Source of the DNA: a bacterium
Lineage (GTDB): Bacteria > Armatimonadota > UBA5829
DNA: 47,525 bases
Reading direction: 5' to 3'
Assembly (NCBI GenBank): GCA_021373255.1
Contig: JAJFTD010000015.1
Span: 1 to 47,525, forward strand
Both the position numbers and the translations under genes were made by a program. Positions 32,450 to 41,770 of this stretch are shown piece after piece (within the stretch, counting starts at the first letter, position 1; each line of letters begins with the position of its first letter). Under the pieces are notes generated by a model. It did no database searches. It was not told the DNA's origin and saw nothing but the letters and a program-made list of their open reading frames with translations.

Positions 32450-35089
32450 ATGAGGCTGGACAAGCTGACAATTAAGGCTCAGGATGCTGTGCAAGACGCG
32501 CAGCACGTAGCCGCAGAAAACGGACAGCAGCAGATAGAGCCGGAACACCTCCTGCTTGCCCTGCTGCAGCAAGAGGGCGGCATTGTGGCGCCGATTCTGC
32601 AGAAACTCGGAGCAAGCCCGGATACACTGGTGTCACACGTACAAGCGGAAATCGACAGACTACCGAAGATATCGGGAGCTGTGGCGGGAAGCCAGATGGG
32701 CCCGCATCTTCAGCGCGTTTTGCAGACCGCGTTTGAGGAGGCCGAGCGGCTCAAAGACGAGTATATATCCACCGAGCACTTGCTGATCGGGATAGCGTCC
32801 GAGACTGGAACGGCTTCCAAGTTGCTCGCCACCGCAGGCGCAGATCGTGACGCGATCTACCAGGCAATGGTGGAGGTAAGGGGAAGCCAGCGGGTAACCG
32901 ACCAAAACCCCGAAGATAAATATCAGGCGCTGGAGCGCTATGGTCGTGACCTTACCGAAGAGGCTCGCAAGGGCAAGCTGGACCCGGTTATCGGGCGCGA
33001 CGAGGAGATTCGCCGCGTCATCCAGGTACTTAGCCGAAGGACGAAGAACAACCCTGTTCTCATAGGCGAACCTGGTGTGGGGAAGACGGCTATAGTAGAA
33101 GGGCTTGCACAGCGAGTGGTGAGCGGTGACATCCCAGAATCGCTGAAGAACAAACGCGTGGTCGCATTGGACTTGGGTGGACTGGTAGCGGGCACCAAGT
33201 TTAGAGGCGAGTTTGAAGAGAGACTGAAAGCAGTCCTCAAGGAGATTAAAGAGTCCGAGGGGCAGATTATTCTGTTCATCGACGAGCTTCATACAATCGT
33301 AGGTGCAGGCGCGGCTGAGGGCTCGGTGGATGCCGCGAACCTGTTGAAGCCGATGCTTGCCCGTGGTGAACTGAAGTGCGTCGGAGCTACTACTCTGGAC
33401 GAATACCGTAAGCATATCGAAAAAGACGCTGCGCTGGAGCGCAGGTTCCAGCCCGTGGTTGTAGACCCACCCAGCGTGCCCGATACTATCGCTATCCTGC
33501 GTGGCCTTAAGGAGCGTTATGAGAACCATCATGGCGTGCGTATACAAGACTCCGCACTGGTGGCGGCGGCGGTGCTCTCGGACAGGTATATATCTGATAG
33601 ATTTCTGCCGGACAAGGCTATCGACCTGATAGACGAAGCTGCATCACGATTGCGGATAGAGATCGATAGCATGCCCACGGAGATCGACACGGTGGAGCGG
33701 CGCATCAGGCAGTTGGAGATCGAGCGAGAGGCGCTCAGGAAAGAGACCGATGCGGGGTCCAAGAAACAGTTGGACAAGCTCGAAAAGGAACTCGCCGACC
33801 TGCGTGAGAGCAGCACTGAGATGAAAGCGCATTGGCAGAACGAGAAAGATATCATCACCCAAATTCGTGATATCAAAGCCCGCCTGGAACAAGCCAGGCA
33901 AGAAGAAGCTAACGCCGAGCGCGGCGGTGATTTGGGCAAGGCCGCCGAGTTGCGTCACGGTGTGATACCTGGCCTTGAGCGTGAGCTTGAGCAGCAGACA
34001 GCGCGCCTGGCTGATCTGCAAAAGGACCGCAAGATGCTCAAGGAAGAGGTCGATGAAGAGGACATCGCTGAAGTCGTGAGCAAGTGGACCGGCGTGCCCG
34101 TGACCAGAATGATGGAGGGTGAGATACAGAAACTCATCCACATGGAAGATCGATTGCGGGATCGAGTGGTCGGTCAGGACGAGGCGATAACAGCTATATC
34201 CAACGCAGTGCGCCGCGCGAGGGCTGGCTTGCAGGACCCGAACCGGCCTATTGGGAGCTTCATATTCATGGGTCCCACAGGTGTAGGTAAGACTGAGCTT
34301 GCACGGGCGTTGGCGGAGTTTCTATTTGATGACGAGCGCGCGATGGTGCGTATCGACATGTCCGAGTTCATGGAGAAGCACTCTGTGGCGAGGATGATCG
34401 GAGCTCCTCCTGGCTATGGGGGCTACGAAGAAGGCGGTTACCTTACCGAACACGTGAGGCGTCGGCCATATAGTGTGGTGCTGTTCGACGAGATAGAAAA
34501 AGCGCATCCAGAGGTTTTCAACGTCCTCCTGCAGATTCTGGACGACGGTCGATTGACTGACGGCCAGGGGCGAACGGTGGACTTCAAAAACACCGTGATC
34601 ATATTGACCTCCAATGTGGGGTCCGACACGATACGCGAGCACGGCGCTCTTGGGTTCAGGCAGGGCGTAGGCGGCGCTGGTGCCGAGCACGACGAGATGA
34701 GACGGGCTGTAATGGACGCCTTGAGGATGCAGTTCAGGCCGGAGTTTTTGAACCGAATCGACGAGATAATCGTGTTCAACTCGCTCAGTGAGGAACACAT
34801 CAAGAGCATCGTTGATATTCAGCTAAAGCAGCTCAAGAATCGGCTGGCTGATAAGCGGCTGGATATCGAGCTAACTGATGCGGCAAAGGAAGTAATCGCC
34901 AAAGAAGGTTTTGACCCTGTATACGGCGCGAGACCTCTAAAGAGAGCGATCCAACGCGAGATCCAGGACAAACTGGCAATGCAACTACTGGAAGGCCGCT
35001 TCAAAGAAGGCGACCGTATCATAGTGGATGCAAATGACAAAGGCGAGATAGTTTTCGAGCACGCCGGACAATCGGCTGCCGCAATCTAA
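32450..35089 (+). CDS. clpB: ATP-dependent disaggregase/chaperone ClpB
   Basis: This 879-residue Hsp100 ATPase rescues aggregated proteins together with DnaK. The N-terminal Clp repeat domain is residues 1-145 ([28 protein letters not shown]). AAA-1 has Walker [10 protein letters not shown] near residue 205 and Walker [14 protein letters not shown]. The coiled-coil middle domain (about 400-530, rich in E/K/R/L) is what separates ClpB from ClpA and ClpC. AAA-2 has [17 protein letters not shown] near residue 606 and [15 protein letters not shown] full-length D2-small domain ends the protein. ATG 32450 is chosen: CGAGGAGTAGG lies just upstream, whereas a GTG at 32420 falls inside the leader hairpin. 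A strong promoter precedes it. Confidence 0.97.
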   Translation: MRLDKLTIKAQDAVQDAQHVAAENGQQQIEPEHLLLALLQQEGGIVAPILQKLGASPDTLVSHVQAEIDRLPKISGAVAGSQMGPHLQRVLQTAFEEAERLKDEYISTEHLLIGIASETGTASKLLATAGADRDAIYQAMVEVRGSQRVTDQNPEDKYQALERYGRDLTEEARKGKLDPVIGRDEEIRRVIQVLSRRTKNNPVLIGEPGVGKTAIVEGLAQRVVSGDIPESLKNKRVVALDLGGLVAGTKFRGEFEERLKAVLKEIKESEGQIILFIDELHTIVGAGAAEGSVDAANLLKPMLARGELKCVGATTLDEYRKHIEKDAALERRFQPVVVDPPSVPDTIAILRGLKERYENHHGVRIQDSALVAAAVLSDRYISDRFLPDKAIDLIDEAASRLRIEIDSMPTEIDTVERRIRQLEIEREALRKETDAGSKKQLDKLEKELADLRESSTEMKAHWQNEKDIITQIRDIKARLEQARQEEANAERGGDLGKAAELRHGVIPGLERELEQQTARLADLQKDRKMLKEEVDEEDIAEVVSKWTGVPVTRMMEGEIQKLIHMEDRLRDRVVGQDEAITAISNAVRRARAGLQDPNRPIGSFIFMGPTGVGKTELARALAEFLFDDERAMVRIDMSEFMEKHSVARMIGAPPGYGGYEEGGYLTEHVRRRPYSVVLFDEIEKAHPEVFNVLLQILDDGRLTDGQGRTVDFKNTVIILTSNVGSDTIREHGALGFRQGVGGAGAEHDEMRRAVMDALRMQFRPEFLNRIDEIIVFNSLSEEHIKSIVDIQLKQLKNRLADKRLDIELTDAAKEVIAKEGFDPVYGARPLKRAIQREIQDKLAMQLLEGRFKEGDRIIVDANDKGEIVFEHAGQSAAAI

Positions 35090-35110
35090 CCCGTATTATT
35101 CACCTTAGCC

Positions 35111-35138
35111 GAATACCACCAGCACTAGGGTGGTATTC
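35111..35138 (+). terminator. Hairpin after clpB
   Basis: GAATACCACC (35111-35120) pairs perfectly with GGTGGTATTC (35129-35138) around an 8 nt loop, 21 bases after the clpB stop. No U-tract follows, so termination strength is uncertain. Confidence 0.6.
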
Positions 35139-35186
35139 CATCTCATCATGAATAATGCGGGCTAACCCGCGCTAACTACCTTCGCA

Positions 35187-35215
35187 AAAGGGGGCGGGCA
35201 TTCGGGCCTGCCCCC
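35187..35215 (-). terminator. Intrinsic terminator after the FN3 protein gene
   Basis: On the minus strand GGGGGCAGGC (35206-35215) pairs with GCCCGCCCCC (35190-35199), with one G-T wobble and a 6 nt loop, followed by a TTTT run. It begins 5 bases after the stop of the gene that ends at 35221. Confidence 0.8.
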
Positions 35216-35220
35216 AATTA

Positions 35221-36747
35221 CTAATTATCTACCCTCACATAATCCCCACCATCACGCACTCTGATTACCGGCACGTACAGCATCTCCCCAACCAAATGCT
35301 CCTGACCATTTGCAACTGTTGGGCTTGTAAGGACGACTTTTTCGATTGTCCTGATGCCGGTCACTTTGTAATAGTGCTGATCGACTGGGGGAGTGGCGGT
35401 GGCGGGGTATTCCACGCGGATGCCTGTGCATAGACCGGCGGTAAGGCCGATTCCGTCGCTGAGCGAAGTGCCATCATCGATATAAAAGACATGCGCATTG
35501 GTATCCAGGCCGGTTACATTTCCCCATGTTGTTGCCAGGAGACCAACGGGATTTACACCAGTGTAGGAAAGAGACTGCGTCTTGTCGTTCGCCACAGCGG
35601 CATTACCCATACCTACCGGTCCAACCACGGTTGGTGAGGTTTTGGACTTGAGTTCGGGGTTGGTAAGGGTGGGAACGCCATCCTGCCAAGATACCACCCC
35701 TGCTATTGTGAGATTATCATCTCTGGAGGCAATTATGCCGGGAGCTATTCTCAGCGCGGCTGCTCTATTGCCGGACTCAGACCACAATCCGGGAAAGTCG
35801 GACGAGGCGGATGTCACAACCGCATCTGAAAGGCACACAGCGGAGCCGGTATATATCGTCCGAGCGTCGGCAATGGAGCATGGCCTTGCAGCAATAATGC
35901 CATCGCTTTCTACCGATGAGCCCCACCCCGTCGCATTCCTAGCCTTGACATACCAATAATAGGTCTGTCCCTGCTGGAGGGAAAGGCCAGTTTCTGTTGT
36001 CTGCGTATTCAATCCTGTGGACTTCCAATCTACAATGAGATTGGTCGGGTTTGTTCCAATAGCGTATTGGTATTCTAGAGTATCAGGTGCACTCCACGAA
36101 GCTTGAAGACTTGTGAGGCCAGAGGTATAAAAGCCATCGTCGGTAATGGTGACGGTCGGATCTGGGAGCTGCTGCGCACACTGGACCGCTACAAGTTGGA
36201 GTTCTATAGGGTTGGTGCCATCGTAGTCGAATATGTCACCCTGAACATCGCTGTCATAGTTGGGCAGGTCGAAAGTGGTACTCGTATTAGGCGCAAATTC
36301 CCAGATCAACTCCGTACCTCGCATCAGCTTGACCGTAATGGCATCCTCAGGACTATTATTGTTTATGACCCCGTCGGATTGTATATAAGCGATCAGCTTG
36401 ATTCTGCCGGGGTTGGGGGTTCCGTCGGCGTTTTTACTGATATACATTCGCAAGTTCCATACCTTGGTTTCCCCCCGCTGAAGTGGGAGGCGAATGTCCT
36501 TCTGCCAACGAGGATAGGTTGTGGTGGCAAGATCCGCGCAAGTAATTTCCGACGCTCCGGCTATTATGCTGTACGAGTATTTTCCGCTTGATGCGCTTGT
36601 ACCAGTCCCGCATGTCACTGTGTTCGGGATTCCAAAACCATTTAATGGCCGAATCTTCACTAACCAATTGTTATCGATCGTAGCGACCGCCGAATCGGCT
36701 GCAAAACAAAGCGTCAACAATGTAAAGACGACAAATCGACTAATCAT
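35221..36747 (-). CDS. Secreted protein with fibronectin type III domain and OB-like C-terminal part
   Basis: This protein of about 508 residues has a signal peptide (MISRFVVFTLLTLCFAADSAVA). A beta-rich N-terminal region follows (IRLPLQRGETKVWNLRMYIS), then a fibronectin type III domain at roughly 195-287 (LQASWSAPDTLEYQYAIGTN, then QGQTYYWYVKARNATGWGS). A C-terminal region comes last, in which VVTSASSDFPGLWSESG...RIAPG and IAGVVSWQDGVPTLTNPEL look like the OB-like modules of some secreted proteins. No anchor is visible. ATG 36747 is preferred over GTG 36750 for spacing from GGGGT. It may bind polysaccharide or surface ligands. It stands alone, with its own terminator, and could be a cell-surface or matrix protein. 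Confidence 0.8.
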   Translation of the reverse strand: MISRFVVFTLLTLCFAADSAVATIDNNWLVKIRPLNGFGIPNTVTCGTGTSASSGKYSYSIIAGASEITCADLATTTYPRWQKDIRLPLQRGETKVWNLRMYISKNADGTPNPGRIKLIAYIQSDGVINNNSPEDAITVKLMRGTELIWEFAPNTSTTFDLPNYDSDVQGDIFDYDGTNPIELQLVAVQCAQQLPDPTVTITDDGFYTSGLTSLQASWSAPDTLEYQYAIGTNPTNLIVDWKSTGLNTQTTETGLSLQQGQTYYWYVKARNATGWGSSVESDGIIAARPCSIADARTIYTGSAVCLSDAVVTSASSDFPGLWSESGNRAAALRIAPGIIASRDDNLTIAGVVSWQDGVPTLTNPELKSKTSPTVVGPVGMGNAAVANDKTQSLSYTGVNPVGLLATTWGNVTGLDTNAHVFYIDDGTSLSDGIGLTAGLCTGIRVEYPATATPPVDQHYYKVTGIRTIEKVVLTSPTVANGQEHLVGEMLYVPVIRVRDGGDYVRVDN

Positions 36748-36879
36748 CACTACCCCAGTCCACTCTCCAACGAGCTTGATTTCAGCGCATGGAAAGCTGT
36801 GTTTGATATTTGAACAAACTCATCAACTTAAATATAGCCATTGTGTGGCTGCTTGTCAACTGGGGGTGTATGGACTGAA

Positions 36880-37956
36880 TTAGCCTCTTCCCGCATTGCG
36901 GCGTATGCGCTCGATGTGCTCAGAGGTGACGGCTCTCTCGAAACTGCGGAAGCCGGCTAGCTTGAAGCCGTGTTTGTTGGCTATTTGGGTGATCTGTTCC
37001 ACCTGATCAACAGATACATCTTTGCCCAGCGTGAAGTTCTCATATCGACCGTCCAGGGCGAGCATCATGGTTTCACTCATGCAGGCGTAGGCGGTCTTGG
37101 GGGGGAAGCCGAAGTTGAAGTTTAGGTTGACGTCATCTCCCGGCACTTCTACTACGCCGCCCTCTATCACCAGCACATCATCACGCTCTTGCTGCACTCG
37201 CACGGATACGTCCCTGGGCCGGGCTACGTCACACACCACAGCCCCGCGCTTGATGAAGTGCGGTTCTATGATGGCATCCACAGCGCTGGAGACAGTGATG
37301 ACTATATCGGCATCTTTGATGCCCTGCTCAACATCTGTGGTGGTAGATACGGTGCCTTTAGCCACTTCGGCTATACGTGAAGCAGCTTCATCCAAACGGT
37401 CCACTGAGCGGCCTACGAGAGTGACGGAATCGGCAGTTTTAGAGAGAATGTGTGCGCAGGTTTTGCCGATAGAACCGGTGGCTCCAACGACCGCAACGTG
37501 TGCTTTATTGGGCTCGATACCCATCAACTTAGCGCCCTCTAAAGAGCCCTGGATGGCGGTCGCGACCGTGTAGCTATTACCAGTGGTGACGGCTATGTTC
37601 ACGTTATTAGCCACAGTGACCCCACCGTCTCCCACCACTGAAGTAAACGCTCCGAGGCCGATGATCTTCGCCCCGTGATCCTCAGCCAGCTTAGCGGTGG
37701 CAATGATCTTCTTCCAGACTTCCTCAATGGGAAGTTCAAGAAGCAGCTTAGGAGTAAGCGGGCAGCCTACGAACCATCCCTCAGCCTCCACACCCGTGAT
37801 TGACTTTACGCCGGTGATGTGCGAGACATCCATCGGGCTCTTGTATCTGAGCGCGAATTCAATCCACGATTCGGGCAGAACCTTTACAAAAGGGTATTTC
37901 CGCGAGATATCTCTCTTCGCAGAAAGAGGGTGCATTATAAAAGCAAATTTCTCCAA
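36880..37956 (-). CDS. COG5322 oxidoreductase, acyl-ACP-reductase (AAR)-like
   Basis: This protein of about 358 residues resembles cyanobacterial long-chain acyl-ACP reductase. Shared marks are IIGLGAFTSVVGDGG, VAVTTGNSYTVA, the nucleotide motif AVVGATGSIGKTCAHIL, and the end ACMSETMMLALDGRYENFTLG. The last contains a Cys at about residue 292, aligning with the acylated cysteine of AAR. Related proteins are often labelled shikimate or amino-acid dehydrogenases. It may reduce a thioester-bound acyl group with NADPH. TTG 37954-37956 (LEKFAFIMHPL) is preferred: AAGGACGG lies just upstream and the family begins there; GTG 37980 is the alternative. It follows its conserved partner gene and dusB in one operon. 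No aldehyde decarbonylase gene is in the window. Confidence 0.8.
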   Translation of the reverse strand: MEKFAFIMHPLSAKRDISRKYPFVKVLPESWIEFALRYKSPMDVSHITGVKSITGVEAEGWFVGCPLTPKLLLELPIEEVWKKIIATAKLAEDHGAKIIGLGAFTSVVGDGGVTVANNVNIAVTTGNSYTVATAIQGSLEGAKLMGIEPNKAHVAVVGATGSIGKTCAHILSKTADSVTLVGRSVDRLDEAASRIAEVAKGTVSTTTDVEQGIKDADIVITVSSAVDAIIEPHFIKRGAVVCDVARPRDVSVRVQQERDDVLVIEGGVVEVPGDDVNLNFNFGFPPKTAYACMSETMMLALDGRYENFTLGKDVSVDQVEQITQIANKHGFKLAGFRSFERAVTSEHIERIRRNAGRG

Positions 37957-37986
37957 GATTTTCCGTCCTTGCGTTGACACTGTTTC

Positions 37987-38022
37987 GCGTTATGCGTTGG
38001 CGCGTTGCGCGTTTTGCGTTGG
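37987..38022. repeat. GCGTT-rich dispersed tract, copy 3, overlapping a gene end
   Basis: This degenerate tract (GCGTTATGCGTTGGCGCG and on) matches copy 2 in its last 14 bases. It also encodes the last ~11 residues and stop of the gene ending at 37990, so the repeat seems to have invaded or extended the C-terminus. Confidence 0.65.
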
Positions 38023-38937
38023 TGGACATAGGTCCGTTATTGTTGGTTTCCAGTTCATCTTCTTTAAGAGGCCAAGGTAGTCTTCGGCGGTCACTTGTTC
38101 CTGCGGCTTGTTCAGCAGGGTTAGAAGGACGCCCTCGAAAACATTGGTGGCGTAATAGCGACCGTCGTATTGTGGGCTCGATGTTACCAGCATCCTTACC
38201 CCACGCTCCCGCAGAAGCTCAACATCGTCCGCCGTCACTGTGTTGCTGACGATCACCTTGCCATTGAGCACACCGGACTCCACTGTGGGCAGGGTGCGTT
38301 TGATGATTAGAAAGTCTCCGGCAATTACATCGGCCCACTGGTAGTAGTTGCCATACTTGGGCACAACCTTGTCCTGCTTCTCACCAGTAGGATATATCCA
38401 CGTAAACGGTAAGCGGCAGACAAGTGGCAGAAAGAGCGATGCTATTATGCGAAGGGTCCGATACGACCTCATCGGAACCGGCACCTGGCAACTGAACATC
38501 AGGTCGCCGTAGACCACCTCACCGGCGTATTCTGCGATGGTCTGTGCCATGCCAAACCTGTCCACCCCACAGACTACAAGCACCTTGCTTTTGCCGAAGT
38601 CCACAACGCCGTTGTCCTGCAAATACTTAATGGTCTCCCGCTCAAGGGTGTTCTTCACACCGCTGCCATCCACCACAGGAGTAACCTTGGCAATTTTCGC
38701 CAATCTATCGGCATCACGGATGGTGTAGCGCCTGCGGTCGGTCCAGAGGTAACGGTCAATGCCACCCAGACCGATAGCGGACACATTGCCGTCCAGCTCT
38801 CGCATCAATTCGGCAAAGCGGTCCATATCGCCATTGGTTCCTACTCGCGAAATTTCGAACTCCTGTCCGAGAATCTCCACATGTGATGTTTTGTCACGTT
38901 TAGAGGAACCAAGGCTAACACTTACTACGCGCTTCAT
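37990..38937 (-). CDS. Conserved protein paired with the COG5322 reductase
   Basis: This 315-residue protein begins MKRVVSVSLGSSKRDKT, a pattern I associate with a conserved partner of COG5322 proteins in some Firmicutes and related lineages; databases sometimes label it quinate 5-dehydrogenase without evidence I can confirm. Visible segments are VSAIGLGGIDRYLWTDRRRYTIRDA, VVDGSGVKNTLERETIKYL, VLVVCGVDRFGMAQTI, and GVRMLVTSSPQYDGRYYATNVFEGVLL. A hydrophobic stretch (IIASLFLPLVCRLPFTWIYP) could touch the membrane. ATG 38937 overlaps the dusB end by 23 nt. Its last residues (TQNAQRANA) are encoded by a dispersed repeat. The operon order suggests a role with the AAR-like reductase in acyl or polyketide-like metabolism; this is inferred. 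Confidence 0.72.
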   Translation of the reverse strand: MKRVVSVSLGSSKRDKTSHVEILGQEFEISRVGTNGDMDRFAELMRELDGNVSAIGLGGIDRYLWTDRRRYTIRDADRLAKIAKVTPVVDGSGVKNTLERETIKYLQDNGVVDFGKSKVLVVCGVDRFGMAQTIAEYAGEVVYGDLMFSCQVPVPMRSYRTLRIIASLFLPLVCRLPFTWIYPTGEKQDKVVPKYGNYYQWADVIAGDFLIIKRTLPTVESGVLNGKVIVSNTVTADDVELLRERGVRMLVTSSPQYDGRYYATNVFEGVLLTLLNKPQEQVTAEDYLGLLKKMNWKPTITDLCPPTQNAQRANA

Positions 38938-39895
38938 CCAAAACCTCTTCTATTTCCTGCACAGACTTAGTGGTCATCAACCGATTGCGCAACACTGGAG
39001 CGCCGGGCATTCCCTTGATATACCACGCCAGATGCCCACGCATCTCACGCGCGGCCCTGGTCGCACCCAATACTGTGGTAAGGAGAGCAAGGTGCTCTCT
39101 AGCCGTCACCAGCTTCATCGAATAGTCGGGCTCAGGCGGCACAATACCTGTCTTCAAATACTCCGTGATGCGGCTGAACAACCATGGATTCCCCATAGCC
39201 GCCCGGCCGATCATGATGGCGTCGCAGCCGGTCTTCTCGAAGATCTGCTCAGCGTCCTGGGGAGTTTTCACATCACCATTGGCTATCACAGGAATCCCAA
39301 CGCGCTTCTTTACCTCGGCTATTATATCCCAATCCGCCGTTCCTGAATATCCCTGAGATGCAGTACGCCCGTGGATAGTGATTGCATCGACACCGCATAT
39401 TTCCGCTGTCCGGGCTAAATCGAACACTGTCACGTCGTCCTCGGCCCACCCGATGCGGGTCTTGATGGTTAGCGGGACGCTGACCACCTGCCGCGCTCTG
39501 ATGAGTATTTCACGAGCTTTACCGACATCCTTGAGAAGAAATGCGCCCGAACCACTCCTGGCCACCTTGGGGACCGGGCAGCCGAAGTTTACATCGACTA
39601 TATCCGCCCCGGCTTCCTGCATAGCACGCGCGCCGATGGCTACAGTTTCAGGATCGCCGCCGAATACCTGCACTGAGATCGGGCGCTCTTCATCGGTCCA
39701 GTCGATCATCGTAGCTGTGCGTGGGTCACGAAATTTGATGGCATACGCGCTGAACATCTCCGATGTTACAAGCCCTACACCACCGATCTGCTTACATATT
39801 AATCTGAACGCGTGATTGGTGACTCCAGCCATCGGCGCAAGCACCAGGGGAGTCTCTACAACCACACTACCTATTTTGAACGAGTTCATATTCAT
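38915..39895 (-). CDS. dusB: tRNA-dihydrouridine synthase (DusB-type)
   Basis: This protein of about 326 residues is an FMN enzyme that reduces specific uridines in tRNA to dihydrouridine with NADPH. The start is typical (IGSVVVETPLVLAPMAGVTNHAFR). The catalytic Cys is in VDVNFGCPVPKVARSGSGAF. MTIKTRIGW-like LTIKTRIGW, AITIHGRTASQGYSG, PVIANGDVKTP and DAIMIGRAAMGNPW complete the TIM barrel. The C-terminal helical domain (about residues 250-326) is present. ATG 39895 or 39889 is likely; an in-frame start at 39913 has no ribosome site. It leads the operon with the COG5322 partner and reductase, a common place for dusB next to unrelated genes. Confidence 0.95.
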   Translation of the reverse strand: MNMNSFKIGSVVVETPLVLAPMAGVTNHAFRLICKQIGGVGLVTSEMFSAYAIKFRDPRTATMIDWTDEERPISVQVFGGDPETVAIGARAMQEAGADIVDVNFGCPVPKVARSGSGAFLLKDVGKAREILIRARQVVSVPLTIKTRIGWAEDDVTVFDLARTAEICGVDAITIHGRTASQGYSGTADWDIIAEVKKRVGIPVIANGDVKTPQDAEQIFEKTGCDAIMIGRAAMGNPWLFSRITEYLKTGIVPPEPDYSMKLVTAREHLALLTTVLGATRAAREMRGHLAWYIKGMPGAPVLRNRLMTTKSVQEIEEVLDEARSKC

Positions 39896-40086
39896 ATATC
39901 CGTGCCCGCACAATTTGTGATGCGGGCGTAGTCACCTATAGTAATATTGAGTTTCGACGGCCCAAGTTCCTCTACTTGAGATGGGAAGAGGAGGACCATA
40001 CGGCTATGTGGAACAAAAAACTGAGTAAAAACACGGGGCTGCCGGGTCCCCCGACACAAACTCCTGGCCCACCAAGGCGGTATATC

Positions 40087-41553
40087 ATGCGTATTCTCTA
40101 CCTCGATCTTGATACTCTTCGCCCCGATCACCTCGGGTGCTACGGCTACCATCGCAACACTTCACCAAACATCGATTCTATCGCAAAACAGGGTGTGCGG
40201 TTCACCGGATATCACTGTTCCGATGCTCCATGCCTGCCGTCTCGCGCAGCGCTGATGTCGGGACGGTTCGGAATCCACACCGGAGTCATCAACCACGGCG
40301 GTACCAACGCGGACATGAGGCTGGAGGGCAGCGACAGGCGGTTCCGTGACAAAATGGCAATATCCAGCCTGCCTGCGATCATGCGGCGCGCCGGATTGAA
40401 GACAGTCTCTATCAGCCCATTCGCCGAACGGCACAGCGCGTGGTGGTTCTACGCCGGGTTCAACGAGATGTACAACTCCGGCAAGGGCGGCATGGAATCT
40501 GCCGAAGACATTACCCCGACTGCCCTGGAATGGATCGAGACAAACGCAGCGGAAGACAATTGGTTCCTGCATATCAACTACTGGGACCCACACACACCAT
40601 ACCGAGCCCCTGCAGAGTTCGGTAACCCGTTCGAAAACGATCCGCTGCCGGATTGGCTGACGCCGGAAGTGTTGGAAGAGCACCGGAAGATGGTCGGCCC
40701 GCACGGCGCTCGCGAAATCAATATGTATGACAATGCCACCAACCCCAAGTATCCCAGGCACCCCGGTGAACTCAATAATATGTCTGATCTGCGCAGGATG
40801 ATAGACGGTTACGACTGCGGCATCAGATATATGGACGAGCACATCGGTCGCATATTCGAGGCGCTGGCGAAACAGGGTGTGGACAATGATTTGATAGTGA
40901 TCATCAGCTCAGACCACGGCGAGAACCTGGGTGAGTTGGGTCTGTGGGGCGAGCACGCCACTGCTGATTACCCCACCACACGAATTCCGATGATTATCCG
41001 TTGGCCTGGCAAGCAATCGGGCCACATAGATGATGGCCTGCACTACAACCTCGATCTGATACCGACTCTAGCCGAACTACTTGGCGTGAATGTGCCGAAC
41101 TCATGGGACGGAACCAGCTACGCAAACGTGATAAACAACGGCGCAGATTGCAGCCGAGATCATCTGGTGGTAAGCCAGTGCGCCCATGTATGCCAACGCG
41201 GTGTGCGGTTTGGAGACTGGATGTATATTCGCACTTACCACGACGGCTACCACCTGTCATTTACAGATGAAATGCTCTTCGATGTAACCGCCGATCCGCA
41301 CCAGCAGAACAACCTGGCTGACTCAAACCCTGAAATATGCGGGCAGGCAGCAAGAATACTCGAAAGCTGGCACCAGTCAATGATGAAGACAATGCCCCAC
41401 GACGTTGACCCACTGTGGACAGTAATGCAGGAGGGTGGCCCCGAGCACACCAGAGGCGCCCTGCCAGCATACTGCGAATTCCTGGAGAAGACTGACCGCG
41501 GATGGGCTGTGGTTGAATACAAAAGGAAGTATCCGAAAGAATTCGGTGGATAG
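40087..41553 (+). CDS. Type I sulfatase (Cys-type)
   Basis: This 489-residue sulfatase starts with the metal-binding ILYLDLDTLRPDHLG. It carries the formylglycine signature C49-L-P-S-R, so the cysteine must be oxidised by a maturase. Later metal and substrate residues appear in HINYWDPHTPYRAP, IIISSDHGENLGELGLWGEH and PMIIRWPGK. No signal peptide is seen at ATG 40087, which has AAGGCGG upstream; an in-frame start at 39976 adds an unrelated, non-signal tail. It is probably cytosolic, acting on imported sulfated sugars or esters. The maturase-like radical SAM protein at 43307-44539 is the likely activator. The size and motif order are complete. Confidence 0.93.
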   Translation: MRILYLDLDTLRPDHLGCYGYHRNTSPNIDSIAKQGVRFTGYHCSDAPCLPSRAALMSGRFGIHTGVINHGGTNADMRLEGSDRRFRDKMAISSLPAIMRRAGLKTVSISPFAERHSAWWFYAGFNEMYNSGKGGMESAEDITPTALEWIETNAAEDNWFLHINYWDPHTPYRAPAEFGNPFENDPLPDWLTPEVLEEHRKMVGPHGAREINMYDNATNPKYPRHPGELNNMSDLRRMIDGYDCGIRYMDEHIGRIFEALAKQGVDNDLIVIISSDHGENLGELGLWGEHATADYPTTRIPMIIRWPGKQSGHIDDGLHYNLDLIPTLAELLGVNVPNSWDGTSYANVINNGADCSRDHLVVSQCAHVCQRGVRFGDWMYIRTYHDGYHLSFTDEMLFDVTADPHQQNNLADSNPEICGQAARILESWHQSMMKTMPHDVDPLWTVMQEGGPEHTRGALPAYCEFLEKTDRGWAVVEYKRKYPKEFGG

Positions 41554-41557
41554 GGAA

Positions 41558-41586
41558 TTTCATCGCGACAACGCGAAGGAGCGAAA
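41558..41586 (+). repeat. 29 nt dispersed motif, copy 2
   Basis: It begins TTTCATCGCGACAACGCG and ends AGGAGCGAAA, matching 2029-2057 (minus strand) at 28 of 29 positions. A REP-like hairpin follows 19 bases later, as with copy 1. Confidence 0.7.
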
Positions 41587-41604
41587 TGGGATAAGAAAAA
41601 AGTG

Positions 41605-41736
41605 GAGAGCTTCGGTTCCGAAGGGGCCGAAGCGGGACGAGATCACATGACGGGATAACAGGACGGGATTCTAACCCGGCTATGCCCGCTTTGACTGTGC
41701 GCACGGCGGCTCCGGCCGCTTCGCAACCGAAGCACC
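41605..41736. repeat. Diverged inverted REP pair (REPIN-like)
   Basis: GAGCTTCGGTTCCGAAG (from 41605, plus) and GGTGCTTCGGTTGCGAAG (ending at 41736, minus) share the CTTCGG/CGAAG hairpin and the following GGCCG-AG-CG segment in opposite orientation. They differ from the RAYT-flanking REPs, so this is either an older copy or a second subfamily. Confidence 0.5.
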
Positions 41737-41770
41737 CCCCTTGGTTGTTGGGTGGCGTATGCAGTAATGT

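Larger units (their letters stand above)
41554..41770. other. Repeat-rich gap between sulfatase and membrane-protein genes
   Basis: These 217 bases between convergent genes hold the 29 nt dispersed motif (41558-41586) and a diverged inverted pair of REP-like hairpins (41605-41736). No gene is visible. Confidence 0.6.

Noticed and set aside
32660-33547. A 295-codon open frame on the minus strand
   Set aside because: It is antisense to the ClpB N-terminal and AAA-1 region and has no family signature.
37987-38022. GCGTT tract as a CRISPR or regular tandem array
   Set aside because: The units are degenerate and irregular, with no spacers, and no cas genes lie in the window.
36880-39895. An alkane-synthesis operon
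   Set aside because: Only the reductase-like gene is present; no ferritin-like aldehyde decarbonylase is seen in the window.
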